Of a DNA stretch of 64,000 nt, positions 1-9,357 are shown piece after piece. A model generated the notes under the pieces. That model searched no databases. It saw only the letters and a list, made by a program, of their open reading frames with translations, and was not told the origin of the DNA. A program made the position numbers and the translations under genes. Each line of letters begins with the position of its first letter. Positions within the stretch are counted from its first letter, which is position 1. The DNA comes from Wolbachia endosymbiont (group A) of Longitarsus flavicornis (GTDB lineage Bacteria > Pseudomonadota > Alphaproteobacteria > Rickettsiales > Anaplasmataceae). Location: NCBI RefSeq assembly GCF_963931955.1, contig NZ_OZ008337.1, forward strand, positions 620,001 to 684,000. Direction: 5' to 3'.

Positions 1-1
1 C

Positions 2-3000
2 TACTACAATAAATATAGTGAGTACAATGGTAGAAGCGAACTATACGTTAGGGATGATAACGGTAGATCTTTAACTTCCAATCTTCCACTTAATCACTAT
101 GGATTCTCAATGGAACTATCATCTGATGGGGCGTCAATCGTAGATTATGGTTTTTATCCTTTAGCTGTAATTTATAATCCAAATCACTATGATAAAGCAA
201 AGGAAAAAGTATTTGATGATCATGGTAAATTGTCACCAATTGCATCAAATATGTTAGATAATTTTCTAAACAATAAAAACAACTTAACCACACAAGATGT
301 ATTACAAAATGTATTCTCACAACTGCAGAAGGAAGCTGATGAAGAAGCAGAAAGATTGGCAAGAGAAAGAGAAGAAGAAAGACAAAGGGAGGAAGAGTTA
401 AATGAAAAGAACGAGGAATTAAAAGAACTTATAGAAAAGGATGAGATTAAGATATTTAAAGTGGTAAAAGGTAATGATATAGGTAGCGGGCGTTCAGCAG
501 TAGTTTTACAGTTCACTGCAGAAGGTAAGGGAACAAATGAAGTTATCCTTGATTCAAATAAATACTATATAGCAGAATACGAAGACAATGAATATTTACA
601 TTGCGTTAGTTCTGGTTATGATATGCTAGTTGATCATGAAAACTTGTTTTTTGTGCTCAATAAAAGCTCCTACTCTGGCTTTGAAAGTGGGTTTTATTCA
701 GCAGATAGCACTGATCCCCATAATTATGCTAAATATTCAAAGGAACCATATTTGAGTGGTGACCAGCTATCTGAAAAATTATCTAATGAATTGGAGGAAG
801 ATAGCAATCAGATAGGTACTGAATTTACAATTGATGATGAGCAAGTAGATGAAGAAGTTGTGGTAGAGAGTGAAATTAAATCTAGGAGGAAAAAAGTGGC
901 TGAAGAGAATGATAATAGTACGGAAGAAAGTGATAACTCAGTAAATACTCAAGCAAGAAAAGAAGACCAGACCATGAAACCTCAGGTGTCGCAAGAACTC
1001 ATGCAGAACTTATTTCCAAATACAGAGAATGTAACAATAAATAATAACCTGACTATAGAAGTGAAGTATGGTGAAGGTATGGAAAAAGGTTATACATATG
1101 ACTACATGAAGGATGCTTTAAAAGAAGTTTACGAGGATTGGTGTGATAACTTCTATACACAAAAAAGCAATAATGGGGGGCCTGCAAAAATACAGCTTTA
1201 TATTTTTAAAAATGATGATGACTATGAAAAATATATTGAGGAATTATCAGGTGAGAAGTTTTGGCGTGGTGGAACGGTAAGGGAACACGAGCCTGATGGC
1301 ACTATAGCAAAAACCTTCATATTAGGAGGGTCCCTCCCGTGTTCGAAGTCTTTATACCTGATGGAGCAAATGAGCGATGCGTTTCTTGAATATGCTACTG
1401 GCAATCTGGATGCTGTACCTCAGGCTTTGCGTAGTGGTATGGGTGGTTTTATGTGGAACTATGGTTTTGCAAAACAGGGTAAAAACGATATGTATTACAT
1501 GAAAGATGCACTTAATGAGATGCGAAAGCTAGGTTGTACCACTCCCTATGATATAATTAATGTGAGCAAAAGCCTTTATGCACCAGGTTGTCTTGTACGA
1601 TTTTTGCAGGATAAGTATCCATCCCTGATTAATGATCTGATACGCAACAATAGTAAATATGCTATTAAAGCAGAGCTGGAAAAGAGGTTAAAAAATCCAG
1701 AAATTGAAAGAGAATTCAAAAAATGGATATTAGAGCAAAGTGGTGAAAAAATCATAGAGGATCTTGTGCCTAATAATGATAGCATGTTACTGGAAAACTA
1801 TAAAATTAAAGTGGATATAAAATATGATGGAAAAAATTTGAGTAATGAAAAATTAGAAAGTATAAAAAGCACTATACAAAACTCTATAGAAGATTACGAC
1901 TCAACATTTAATGTTAATGCACCTTGGTATGACAGAAACCTTAGTGTTTTTATATTTAACACAGAAGAGGATTATCAAGACTACTTAAAAGCATCAAAAG
2001 GAAGCAGTTCCTACATGAAGTCTTCTGGTATGACAACTATCGAACGTCATAATTTTCATGTACATCTGTATATTCAGAATAACTTCGAAGATTCATGTAA
2101 AACTTTGAAGCATGAAATGGGTCACGCTTTAAATATCATGAACTCTTATTATGGCACAGGTGTTGACGTACCGCTGTCAATGCACGAGGGTATAGCGAAC
2201 TATGTTGCTGATTTAGAAAATGGCAAACATATCAATGATCATGGAGATAAAGAAGCCTTGATTGCGATAAGAAACAAAGATCTCAAACCAGATGAGATAT
2301 TGCGCAATAATATTCAGAGTAATAGAGGAGAACATTATCATTCAGACGCTGAACAAGTGATAAAATTTCTTGAAGATAAACACCCAGATATGATTGATAA
2401 TTTGCTAAAAAACCTTTCTACACGTGGTACAGATAGATCTCAAGGTAGTAAATTAGTTGAGGATTTTTTGACTAAGCTAAAAGGTTATGATCAAGAGTTT
2501 AAACAGTGGGTCGAGGTTGAATTGAGCAGTGAAAAACATTCACAACATAAGTACGTGAAGGTTAATCAACCAGATTATGGTAGTGAAGCAGAGAAAGCCC
2601 AAAATGAACAGGAATCATCTCATCTGCCAGCAAACCAAGAAAAAACATCTCAAAGTGCAGGCGAAGGCCTATCTGGTTTATATACTTCAATGCAACATGC
2701 AAGTAATGATAAAACTAATGTAGAAGAGAAGACACCTAGATCAAATGTCAGTAAAGAAGATGGCATGCAACTTGCTAATGAGAAAAGGAGCAAAAGAGCC
2801 TTAGAAGAGGATAAGAACGAACAAGAAGAAGTCGTCATGAAAAGCGTTATAAACAGCATGAAAGATAATACACAGGAAAACCTAAAGCACCCTTTAAAGA
2901 TAAAGATAGGTGAACCTATTGAAACGGGAAAGTATAAGGCAGTGCTACAAGCTACAGGTGAAGACATAGATAATTTTTATCAAAACTTAAATAGTCAATA

Positions 3001-3199
3001 CACCGCTAGAAAATACGATTATGATCAAATGATTACTCTGTATAAAAAAGTTTATGCACGAGATTCTAGTTATGATGAAAAACTGATGATTCTTCCTGAT
3101 GCATATGTTACAAATAATCACCTGTTTATCAAAAATTATGATTTTGGAACTCTAAGTGATTTCAATGAGATGTTCTATAAAAGTGATGAGTTAATTTGA
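2..3199 (+). CDS. Large tandem zinc-metallopeptidase-like protein, 5' end outside window
   Basis: The frame is open from base 2, so the protein starts upstream; residue numbers here count from the internal Met at 110. A charged coiled-coil stretch covers roughly residues 75-110. Two homologous domains follow, about 312-545 and 562-805, recognisable by matching blocks such as IFKNDDDY/IFNTEEDY and FLQDKYP/FLEDKHP. The second carries HEMGH (H668, E669, H672) and, 21 residues on, HEGIANY with E693, the layout of a gluzincin zinc site such as the M9 collagenase or MA-like groups. In the first domain the same positions read EQMSD and RSGMGGF, so every zinc ligand is lost. The C-terminal 80 residues are a further unassigned domain. 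I infer a secreted or host-directed peptidase with one dead and one live module; the substrate is unknown. Confidence 0.8.
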   Translation, partial: YYNKYSEYNGRSELYVRDDNGRSLTSNLPLNHYGFSMELSSDGASIVDYGFYPLAVIYNPNHYDKAKEKVFDDHGKLSPIASNMLDNFLNNKNNLTTQDVLQNVFSQLQKEADEEAERLAREREEERQREEELNEKNEELKELIEKDEIKIFKVVKGNDIGSGRSAVVLQFTAEGKGTNEVILDSNKYYIAEYEDNEYLHCVSSGYDMLVDHENLFFVLNKSSYSGFESGFYSADSTDPHNYAKYSKEPYLSGDQLSEKLSNELEEDSNQIGTEFTIDDEQVDEEVVVESEIKSRRKKVAEENDNSTEESDNSVNTQARKEDQTMKPQVSQELMQNLFPNTENVTINNNLTIEVKYGEGMEKGYTYDYMKDALKEVYEDWCDNFYTQKSNNGGPAKIQLYIFKNDDDYEKYIEELSGEKFWRGGTVREHEPDGTIAKTFILGGSLPCSKSLYLMEQMSDAFLEYATGNLDAVPQALRSGMGGFMWNYGFAKQGKNDMYYMKDALNEMRKLGCTTPYDIINVSKSLYAPGCLVRFLQDKYPSLINDLIRNNSKYAIKAELEKRLKNPEIEREFKKWILEQSGEKIIEDLVPNNDSMLLENYKIKVDIKYDGKNLSNEKLESIKSTIQNSIEDYDSTFNVNAPWYDRNLSVFIFNTEEDYQDYLKASKGSSSYMKSSGMTTIERHNFHVHLYIQNNFEDSCKTLKHEMGHALNIMNSYYGTGVDVPLSMHEGIANYVADLENGKHINDHGDKEALIAIRNKDLKPDEILRNNIQSNRGEHYHSDAEQVIKFLEDKHPDMIDNLLKNLSTRGTDRSQGSKLVEDFLTKLKGYDQEFKQWVEVELSSEKHSQHKYVKVNQPDYGSEAEKAQNEQESSHLPANQEKTSQSAGEGLSGLYTSMQHASNDKTNVEEKTPRSNVSKEDGMQLANEKRSKRALEEDKNEQEEVVMKSVINSMKDNTQENLKHPLKIKIGEPIETGKYKAVLQATGEDIDNFYQNLNSQYTARKYDYDQMITLYKKVYARDSSYDEKLMILPDAYVTNNHLFIKNYDFGTLSDFNEMFYKSDELI

Positions 3200-3313
3200 T
3201 CAATACTAACACAATAAGTTAAGTTTAATAAGTATATAATTAAAATATTAATTGCTTAGTGGTGTAAATTGTTGTAATATTAGCTAATATAGTTAATATT
3301 TTAAATAATTAAT

Positions 3314-4495
3314 ATGCCAAAATACGTTAATAAATATGTCAATCATATTGATGAATCCAGTATATTAAGAGTCTATACCTCTAAAGATAACTCTCAAATT
3401 AAAGTATTTTTCAAAACTGCAAATGAAAAAATTGATAGAATTTTTTCAGGGCAAGAAGTAGTGAAATTTTTAAATAAAACTACCAATATAAGAGATCATG
3501 AAAACAAATCTGCCATTAGTAAAAATGTGGAACAAGGCATCATTAGAGATATAGAAGGTATACATAGAGAGAATGGTAGATATGTATATAAAGCACCAGT
3601 TTTATTACCTAGTAAACAATACAAAGAACTGTTTAAAAGTGAGAAAGCTATTCAATTCAATTTGAATGATTTTATGTCAGATAGCATATCAAAACTTGTA
3701 CACTTAAAAGATAGATTTGAGGAAATTTTGGGTTTTGATCCTGAAGAGGGCCTATGTCATCCATTAAATTATTTTATTACTCTTTTAGAATTAAAGAATA
3801 TGGAAGACTTTGCTGGATTTCTCAGGTCTGCTGATGTTGTACCTGAACAAGATTTTATAGATTATATTGATGGAAGAAAAGAACAAACAACTGAATTGTT
3901 GATGACGCAGATCTTGTTGCAATTCTTACCTATTCTTCATATTCAGAGCATTGAGAGACGTGAGGGAGATCAATTTTATGACAAGACAATATATGAACAA
4001 GAGTGTAATGATTTATCGTCAACAGAAGTATGGGTTCATATTAATCAAGAAAAAGTCAAGTGTGCTTTGGATAATATAGAGATAGAATGCTACTTAGAAT
4101 TTAATTTCTCCTGTTATGCTTGTAATGAAGGAGGTAGTGATGACGAGAATATTGCACATTCTATGTTGGTATATAAAGCAGAGAATGGTAAATACATATT
4201 TTTTGACCCTAATAGAGGAGCAGTTGGCTTTTGTCCTAATACAGGAGTTGCTAATTTTACATCAGAGGAAGTTTGTAGGGCAGTAGAACTGGCTGTAAAT
4301 TTTTATTCATATAATATGTATATTGAAAATTCTCCAGACTATTGTGAGATTTACGTTACACTTAGAAATGCAACATTAATGTTAAAGAAAGCTGAGGAAC
4401 TTTATGAAACAACAGAAAGAACAAACTCAAAAATAGTTGATATATCAGTTGATAACAATACTGGTAAATTGTTGCTTACACCTATAAATCTATAA
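3314..4495 (+). CDS. Predicted YopT/C58-like cysteine protease, candidate effector
   Basis: A 393-residue protein without signal peptide or membrane segment, 114 bp after the metallopeptidase-like gene and on the same strand. Three short motifs suggest a papain-fold peptidase of the YopT/AvrPphB (C58) type: EEGLCHPL with C148, AHSMLVY with H282, and FFDPNRG with D298. The His-Asp spacing of 16 equals the published H258/D274 of YopT, and the order Cys-His-Asp also fits. The remainder is not recognised. Motif spacing is seen directly; family membership is inference, because overall similarity could not be tested. The C48 (Ulp1) family is less likely since its Cys follows the His. Just downstream lies the left end of an IS5-type element. 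Confidence 0.6.
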   Translation: MPKYVNKYVNHIDESSILRVYTSKDNSQIKVFFKTANEKIDRIFSGQEVVKFLNKTTNIRDHENKSAISKNVEQGIIRDIEGIHRENGRYVYKAPVLLPSKQYKELFKSEKAIQFNLNDFMSDSISKLVHLKDRFEEILGFDPEEGLCHPLNYFITLLELKNMEDFAGFLRSADVVPEQDFIDYIDGRKEQTTELLMTQILLQFLPILHIQSIERREGDQFYDKTIYEQECNDLSSTEVWVHINQEKVKCALDNIEIECYLEFNFSCYACNEGGSDDENIAHSMLVYKAENGKYIFFDPNRGAVGFCPNTGVANFTSEEVCRAVELAVNFYSYNMYIENSPDYCEIYVTLRNATLMLKKAEELYETTERTNSKIVDISVDNNTGKLLLTPINL

Positions 4496-4547
4496 ATATA
4501 TACAATTGCTATAAAGGTTTATGCATATGCCTTTATCTTTAAGATTA

Positions 4548-5439
4548 GACTTCTTTCAAAATTGTTAGAGGGAGTGTAAGATGAAGTATTTGAAAGCATG
4601 AAATATAAGGAAATAGAAAAGTTAGAAGGAGAAAAGTTTCGACGTTTAACAGGGGTAAAAAAAGCAACATTTGAGCGAATGGTAGAAATTCTAGAAGTGG
4701 AGGATAAAAGAAAAAAAGCTAGAAGTGGAAGAAAAAGTAAACTTTGCATAGAAGACAGGCTACTTATGGCACTGGAATATATAAGAGAATATCGTACATA
4801 TTTTCATATTGGGCAAAGCTATGGCATGAGTGAAAGTAACAGTTTTAAAATAATAAGATAGGTAGAAGACATATTAATAAAACATCCAGATTTTGCATTA
4901 CCAGGAAAAAAAGAGCTATTAAAGAGTGATGTAGAATATGAAGTTTTAGTAATAGACGGAACTGAAACGCCAGTAGAGAGACCAAAAAAAAGCAAAAGCC
5001 CTTCTACTCTGGAAAGAAAAAAAGGCATACTATAAAAACACAAATAGTAACAGAGAAGAAGAGTAAAAAAGTCATATGCACATCTTTCTCGAATGGTAGA
5101 AAACACGATTTTCGGATGTTTAGAGAATCAAAGGTAGCAATATTACCGGACACCAAAATCTTAGCTGATGCCGGCTACAGGGGAATGCAGAAGATACACA
5201 AAAATGTTGTATTACCGCACAGGAAAATGAAAAAGAATCCGTTAAGCAAAGAACAAAAAAAAGAGAACAGGGCACTTATGAGCCAAAGGGCAATTGTTGA
5301 AAACGTAATTGGCTTATTGAAAAGGTTTAAAATCATCTCGGACAGGTATAGAAACCGACGAAAACGTTTTGGTTTAAGGTTTAATTTGATTGCTGCAATT
5401 CACAATTTTGAGCTCCATACATGAATTTTGAAAGAAGTC
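4548..5439 (+). mobile_element. IS5-type insertion sequence, copy 1 (892 bp)
   Basis: The element has inverted ends reading GACTTCTTTCAAAATT and is flanked on both sides by the dinucleotide TA (4546-4547 and 5440-5441), consistent with a TA target duplication. Identical 892-bp copies sit at 19884-20775 and 59755-60646, and a fourth runs off the window from 63602. The transposase spans two frames joined by an A-run at 4984-4991. It resembles the Wolbachia IS5-family element ISWpi1 in organisation; the name is from memory, not a search. The right end replaces the last base of the thyX stop codon. Confidence 0.92.
4598..5424 (+). pseudogene. IS5-type transposase, nonsense codon plus -1 frameshift site (copy 1)
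   Basis: The first frame (from 4598) encodes the helix-turn-helix part and hits an in-frame TAG at 4859-4861 where related proteins would be expected to have Trp. The same frame then continues with the first DDE aspartate (VIDGTE). At A8G (4984-4992), a classical A_AAA_AAG slippery site, it must shift -1 to reach the frame with DAGYRG and VENVIG, which supply the second Asp and the Glu. The -1 shift is normal for this type of element; the TAG is not. Unless read through, this copy cannot make a full transposase. Confidence 0.85.
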
Positions 5440-6290
5440 TATTGTTTATCAAGTATAGACATCAGCTCGTCCCATTCTCTTTTACCAATATTACTTTCTT
5501 CTCTAGTAACGTTTTCCCCTTTAATTAATTTGCGAATTATTTCTAGACCAGTTCTTGAAATACAGGCTGATTCTAGGCAATATTCAACAAAGGCATTGTA
5601 GGCCAATGGGACCCATTTTTTTATTATATCCAACATAACTTCTGCATAAACTCTGATTTCATATTGGGCATGCTTATCAGCTCTAAGCTTCAAAAAATGA
5701 AGGAGGTTGTGCAGATCTATTTTCCAATAAAATTGCGTGTAGTAATTAAGCGTTAGGTTAGTTCGGGCAATTTCTCTTGCAAGCCCCTGCTCAATAAATT
5801 TTTCATAATGAAAATATACTAAATTAGAGTCATTTGTTAGAGAATCTATTATTTCCTTTGAGGTATCTGGATCAAAAGCTTCCCCACTACCTTGTTTATT
5901 ATTGTCAGATTGTTTTGCAACTTGTTCTGGTTTAGGTGTATAAAATTCATTATCAAGTATTGAATACCTTGCTGAATATTCATTCACATTTGCAGTTCTA
6001 TGCCTTATCCATTGCCTTGCAACAAAAATTGGAAGTTTCACGTGAAACTTAATTTCACACATTTCAAATGGAGTTGTATGATGATGTCTCATTAAATACT
6101 TTATAAGTGCTTCATCCTGACTTATCTGTTTTGTTCCCTTGCCATAAGAAACACGAGCAGCTTGAACTATGCTACTGTCAGAGCCCATATAATCCACTAC
6201 TCGAATAAATCCATGGTCTAATACCTTATGTTCTTCATATAAGATTCCATCTATTTCTTTTACTGTAGTTCGTTTGGTTGCTTCATTCAT
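5439..6290 (-). CDS. thyX: Flavin-dependent thymidylate synthase
   Basis: ThyX makes dTMP from dUMP using methylenetetrahydrofolate and FAD/NADPH, replacing thyA in many bacteria with small genomes. The 283-residue protein has the diagnostic RHRX7S motif at residues 96-106 (RHRTANVNEYS). An Asn/Gln/Ser-rich insert follows at about 120-140. The gene lies 9 bp after murA on the same strand, so the two are probably co-transcribed. Its stop codon TAG uses one base of the adjoining IS element; restoring the pre-insertion sequence gives TAA at the same place, so the protein is unchanged. Confidence 0.96.
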   Translation of the reverse strand: MNEATKRTTVKEIDGILYEEHKVLDHGFIRVVDYMGSDSSIVQAARVSYGKGTKQISQDEALIKYLMRHHHTTPFEMCEIKFHVKLPIFVARQWIRHRTANVNEYSARYSILDNEFYTPKPEQVAKQSDNNKQGSGEAFDPDTSKEIIDSLTNDSNLVYFHYEKFIEQGLAREIARTNLTLNYYTQFYWKIDLHNLLHFLKLRADKHAQYEIRVYAEVMLDIIKKWVPLAYNAFVEYCLESACISRTGLEIIRKLIKGENVTREESNIGKREWDELMSILDKQ

Positions 6291-6299
6291 AAAATATCC

Positions 6300-7577
6300 T
6301 CAAGATGAAATGGAGATATCAGCTCCACATGAATTGAGTTTTTCATGCATTGCTTCATATCCTCTCCATAAATGATGTGAATTGTTTATTATAGTTTCTC
6401 CACCGGCTACCAAAGAAGCAAGCACCAAAGCTGCTGTTGATCTTAAGTCAGTAGCATATAGATTAGCTCCAGACAAGCTTTTTATTCCACTTATAGTAGC
6501 TTTACTTTTTTCGATGCTGATATTAGCGCCTAACTTTCTCAATTCATCTGCATGTGCAAATCTGTTTTCAAAAATATTCTCTTCAATTACTGATATCCCA
6601 TCAGCAATGCACATTGCAGACATTAGTTGTGGTTGCATATCACTGGGAAAGTTGGGGTATGGATCTGTCGCAACGTTAGCAGATTTAATAGAGCCATTTT
6701 TTCTGAAAATAACAATGCCCCCATCATACAGTTCAACCATAGCTCCTATAGTCTCCAACTCATTTGTAATACACCTTATATCAGATAGATTTATTCCTTC
6801 CAGCTCCAGCTTACCGTTAGTTATTATGGCGGCCAGTGCATAGGTGCCTGCTTCTATGCGATCTGGTATTATTTTATGAACACATCCATTTAATTCTTCA
6901 ACTCCTGTTATTGTGATCCTTGTATCACTAATCTCAATATTAGCACCCATTTTCTTTAGGAACTCTATTAAATCAAGAACTTCCGGCTCCGTTGCAGCAT
7001 TGTTTATTATTGTCACTCCTTCTGCAAGTGTTGCTGCCATTATTACATTTTCTGTTGCACCAACGCTTATTTTCTCAAGTATAACTTCTTTTCCTTGTAG
7101 CTTTCCTTTCACTGTTGCAATTATATTACAGCCTTCAACTTCAATTTTAGCTCCCATTTCTTCTAATGTTTTGATATGCATATCAACAGGACGCTTTCCA
7201 ATATTGCATCCACCAGGAAAGACTGTTATGATTTTACCAAATCTACTGAGAATTGGACCTAGCATTAAAAGAGATGCTCGCAGCTTACTTGCAGTTTCAT
7301 GTGACATTACGTGATTGTTGATATTACCGCAGTCAATTTCCAAAGTATGATTTGCTTTATGATCTTTATTGCGTGTAAAGTTCACTTTCGCTCCAAGACT
7401 CTCAAGCAGCTTAGACATTAGATGCACATCAATTAAATCAGGTACATTATGCAAAATTACCGGGAAGCTACTCAATAGACTTGCTGCCATTATTGGTAAA
7501 ACAGCATTTTTTGAGCCATTAATCTTGATTTTTCCGACCAGAGGTTCATGGTTACTACTTACTAATATTTTGTGCAT
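6300..7577 (-). CDS. murA: UDP-N-acetylglucosamine 1-carboxyvinyltransferase
   Basis: MurA transfers enolpyruvate from PEP to UDP-GlcNAc, the first committed step of peptidoglycan precursor synthesis in the cytoplasm. At 425 residues it is the normal family length. The substrate-binding KN pair is at K22-N23, and the loop PGGCNIGKRP carries the catalytic Cys (C124), the residue attacked by fosfomycin. Its presence with murG in the same window suggests that lipid II synthesis is kept, as is known for Wolbachia. It is followed closely by thyX. Confidence 0.97.
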   Translation of the reverse strand: MHKILVSSNHEPLVGKIKINGSKNAVLPIMAASLLSSFPVILHNVPDLIDVHLMSKLLESLGAKVNFTRNKDHKANHTLEIDCGNINNHVMSHETASKLRASLLMLGPILSRFGKIITVFPGGCNIGKRPVDMHIKTLEEMGAKIEVEGCNIIATVKGKLQGKEVILEKISVGATENVIMAATLAEGVTIINNAATEPEVLDLIEFLKKMGANIEISDTRITITGVEELNGCVHKIIPDRIEAGTYALAAIITNGKLELEGINLSDIRCITNELETIGAMVELYDGGIVIFRKNGSIKSANVATDPYPNFPSDMQPQLMSAMCIADGISVIEENIFENRFAHADELRKLGANISIEKSKATISGIKSLSGANLYATDLRSTAALVLASLVAGGETIINNSHHLWRGYEAMHEKLNSCGADISISS

Positions 7578-7669
7578 TTAATTAAGCTAGATCTTACTGA
7601 ATAAGTATAGTAAATCGACAGTAAAAGGCAAATTACATGATAGTGTTTGGTCTAAAAAAACAGAATTGA

Positions 7670-8938
7670 TTACACTTGTCCAAAGATGAGCGATGCATTA
7701 GTGCCACCAAAACCAAACGAATTAGAAAGTGCATATTGAATTTTATGCTCTTGAGCTTTAAGCGGTACAAAATTTAAATCACATCCTTCTGAAGGTTTGT
7801 GTAAATTTAAGGTTGGCGGAATAATTCCATTATTTAACGCAAGAATACTAAATATTGCTTCAACGCTCCCTGCAGCACCAAGTAAATGTCCTATAGAAGA
7901 TTTAGTTGAAGAAACAGGTATTTTATAAACGTAGTCACCGAATAACTGTTTCATTGCTATTACTTCAATTTTATCTCCAAGTGGCGTTGAAGTTCCATGT
8001 GCATTGATATACCCTACTTGATTGGGATTAATTTGTGCGCTCTTTAAAGCAAGCTGCATTGCCTTAAATGCGCCTCTTCCTTCTGGATGTGGTGCTGTAA
8101 TGTGGTGCGCATCTCCTGTGAGTCCGTACCCAACCAGTTCAGCATGTATTTTTGCCCCCCTTTTTTTTGCATGTTCGTATTCCTCCAACACCAATATACC
8201 CGCTCCTTCACCCATAACAAAACCATCGCGTTCTGCATCCCATGGTCTTGAAGCTTCTTTGGGTTTATCATTGAATTTAGTTGATAACGCTTTCATAGAT
8301 GCAAAACCTGCAATTCCAACTCTACACAGTGCACTTTCTGCTCCACCTGCAATCATAACATCCGCTTCACCAAGTTTTATAGTTCTTGCTGAGTTTATGA
8401 TTGCATGCGCACCTGTTGCACATGCGGTTACTGCTGAATCGTTTGGACCTGTAAATTCGTACTTAATAGAAATATGGCCAGATATCAAATTTATTAGACT
8501 TGCAGGGACAAAAAATGGACTGACACGTCTGGGTCCCTTTTCCTGCATGGTAATTACATTTTCCTGAATTGATGGTAAACCACCTATACCAGAGCCAATA
8601 GTTACGCCAACACGTTCTCTATCTATTTTTGAATCTTCTAAAGATGAATCCTCCACAGCTTGAATCGCTGCTGCAATGCCGTAATGAATAAAACGATCCG
8701 TTCTTTTTAGATCTTTTTTAAAAATATAACCTACAGGATTAAAATAATTCTCAATATTATCGGATTGCACAGGCACCTGCCCTGCAATCTTGCAAGCAAG
8801 ATCAGAAGAGTCAAATCTATCTGTATTGATTGCTTTTATGCCAGACTCACTTTTTATTAGCCTTGACCAAGTGTTGTCAACACCTGCCGCTAGTGGAGTG
8901 ATTAAACCAACACCAGTGATTACTACTCTTCTGCTCAT
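7670..8938 (-). CDS. fabF: 3-oxoacyl-ACP synthase II
   Basis: KAS II condenses malonyl-ACP with growing acyl-ACP in fatty acid elongation. The 422-residue protein has the nucleophile Cys in TACATGAHA (C173) and both active-site histidines, in NAHGTSTPLGD and SSIGHLLGAAG. acpP lies 13 bp upstream on the same strand, the common acpP-fabF arrangement, so enzyme and carrier protein are likely made from one transcript. Confidence 0.97.
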   Translation of the reverse strand: MSRRVVITGVGLITPLAAGVDNTWSRLIKSESGIKAINTDRFDSSDLACKIAGQVPVQSDNIENYFNPVGYIFKKDLKRTDRFIHYGIAAAIQAVEDSSLEDSKIDRERVGVTIGSGIGGLPSIQENVITMQEKGPRRVSPFFVPASLINLISGHISIKYEFTGPNDSAVTACATGAHAIINSARTIKLGEADVMIAGGAESALCRVGIAGFASMKALSTKFNDKPKEASRPWDAERDGFVMGEGAGILVLEEYEHAKKRGAKIHAELVGYGLTGDAHHITAPHPEGRGAFKAMQLALKSAQINPNQVGYINAHGTSTPLGDKIEVIAMKQLFGDYVYKIPVSSTKSSIGHLLGAAGSVEAIFSILALNNGIIPPTLNLHKPSEGCDLNFVPLKAQEHKIQYALSNSFGFGGTNASLIFGQV

Positions 8939-8951
8939 TTAACACTAACTA

Positions 8952-9224
8952 TTAGCCTTTTTTACTATTAATGTACTCAACTATTTGCTCCATAGTTTCC
9001 ATTTTTTGTGCGTCTTCATCTGGAATTTCTATTCCGAACTCTTCTTCTGCCGCCATGATGATTTCAACTGCATCTAAACTGTCTGTACCATGCTCCGAAA
9101 GCTTTGAAGAGCTGTTGAATTTCTCTACATCCTTACTAATGTGCTCTAGTATAATCTTTTTCACTTTTTCTTCTATGTCTTCTCTAGTGCTCTTTGCTAG
9201 TTCGCTATTCACATTTCTTACCAA
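8952..9224 (-). CDS. acpP: Acyl carrier protein
   Basis: A 90-residue acidic protein with the phosphopantetheine site DSLDAVE (S49) and the typical EEEFGIEIPD helix. It shuttles acyl intermediates for FabF and other fatty-acid enzymes. It is about ten residues longer at the N-terminus than most ACPs; the canonical core begins near residue 14. It heads the acpP-fabF unit and is divergent from the prenyl synthase gene that begins at 9358. Confidence 0.95.
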   Translation of the reverse strand: MVRNVNSELAKSTREDIEEKVKKIILEHISKDVEKFNSSSKLSEHGTDSLDAVEIIMAAEEEFGIEIPDEDAQKMETMEQIVEYINSKKG

Positions 9225-9357
9225 AAAAATAACCTATTCTTTGATGTTATAAAAAATTTTTATGTTTGCAATATCTTTTATAACTGGTAAACTACAGTAA
9301 AATTTTCTACTGCCCTAGCTGGCTAGCGTTACGTGCTAAACAATTAACAATTCAAAA

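Noticed and set aside
6382..7581. Plus-strand open frames opposite murA
   Set aside because: murA is complete with its catalytic Cys; the opposite frames have no recognisable motifs.
8022..8567. 181-codon plus-strand frame opposite fabF
   Set aside because: Shadow of a well-conserved gene; composition is that of reversed coding sequence.
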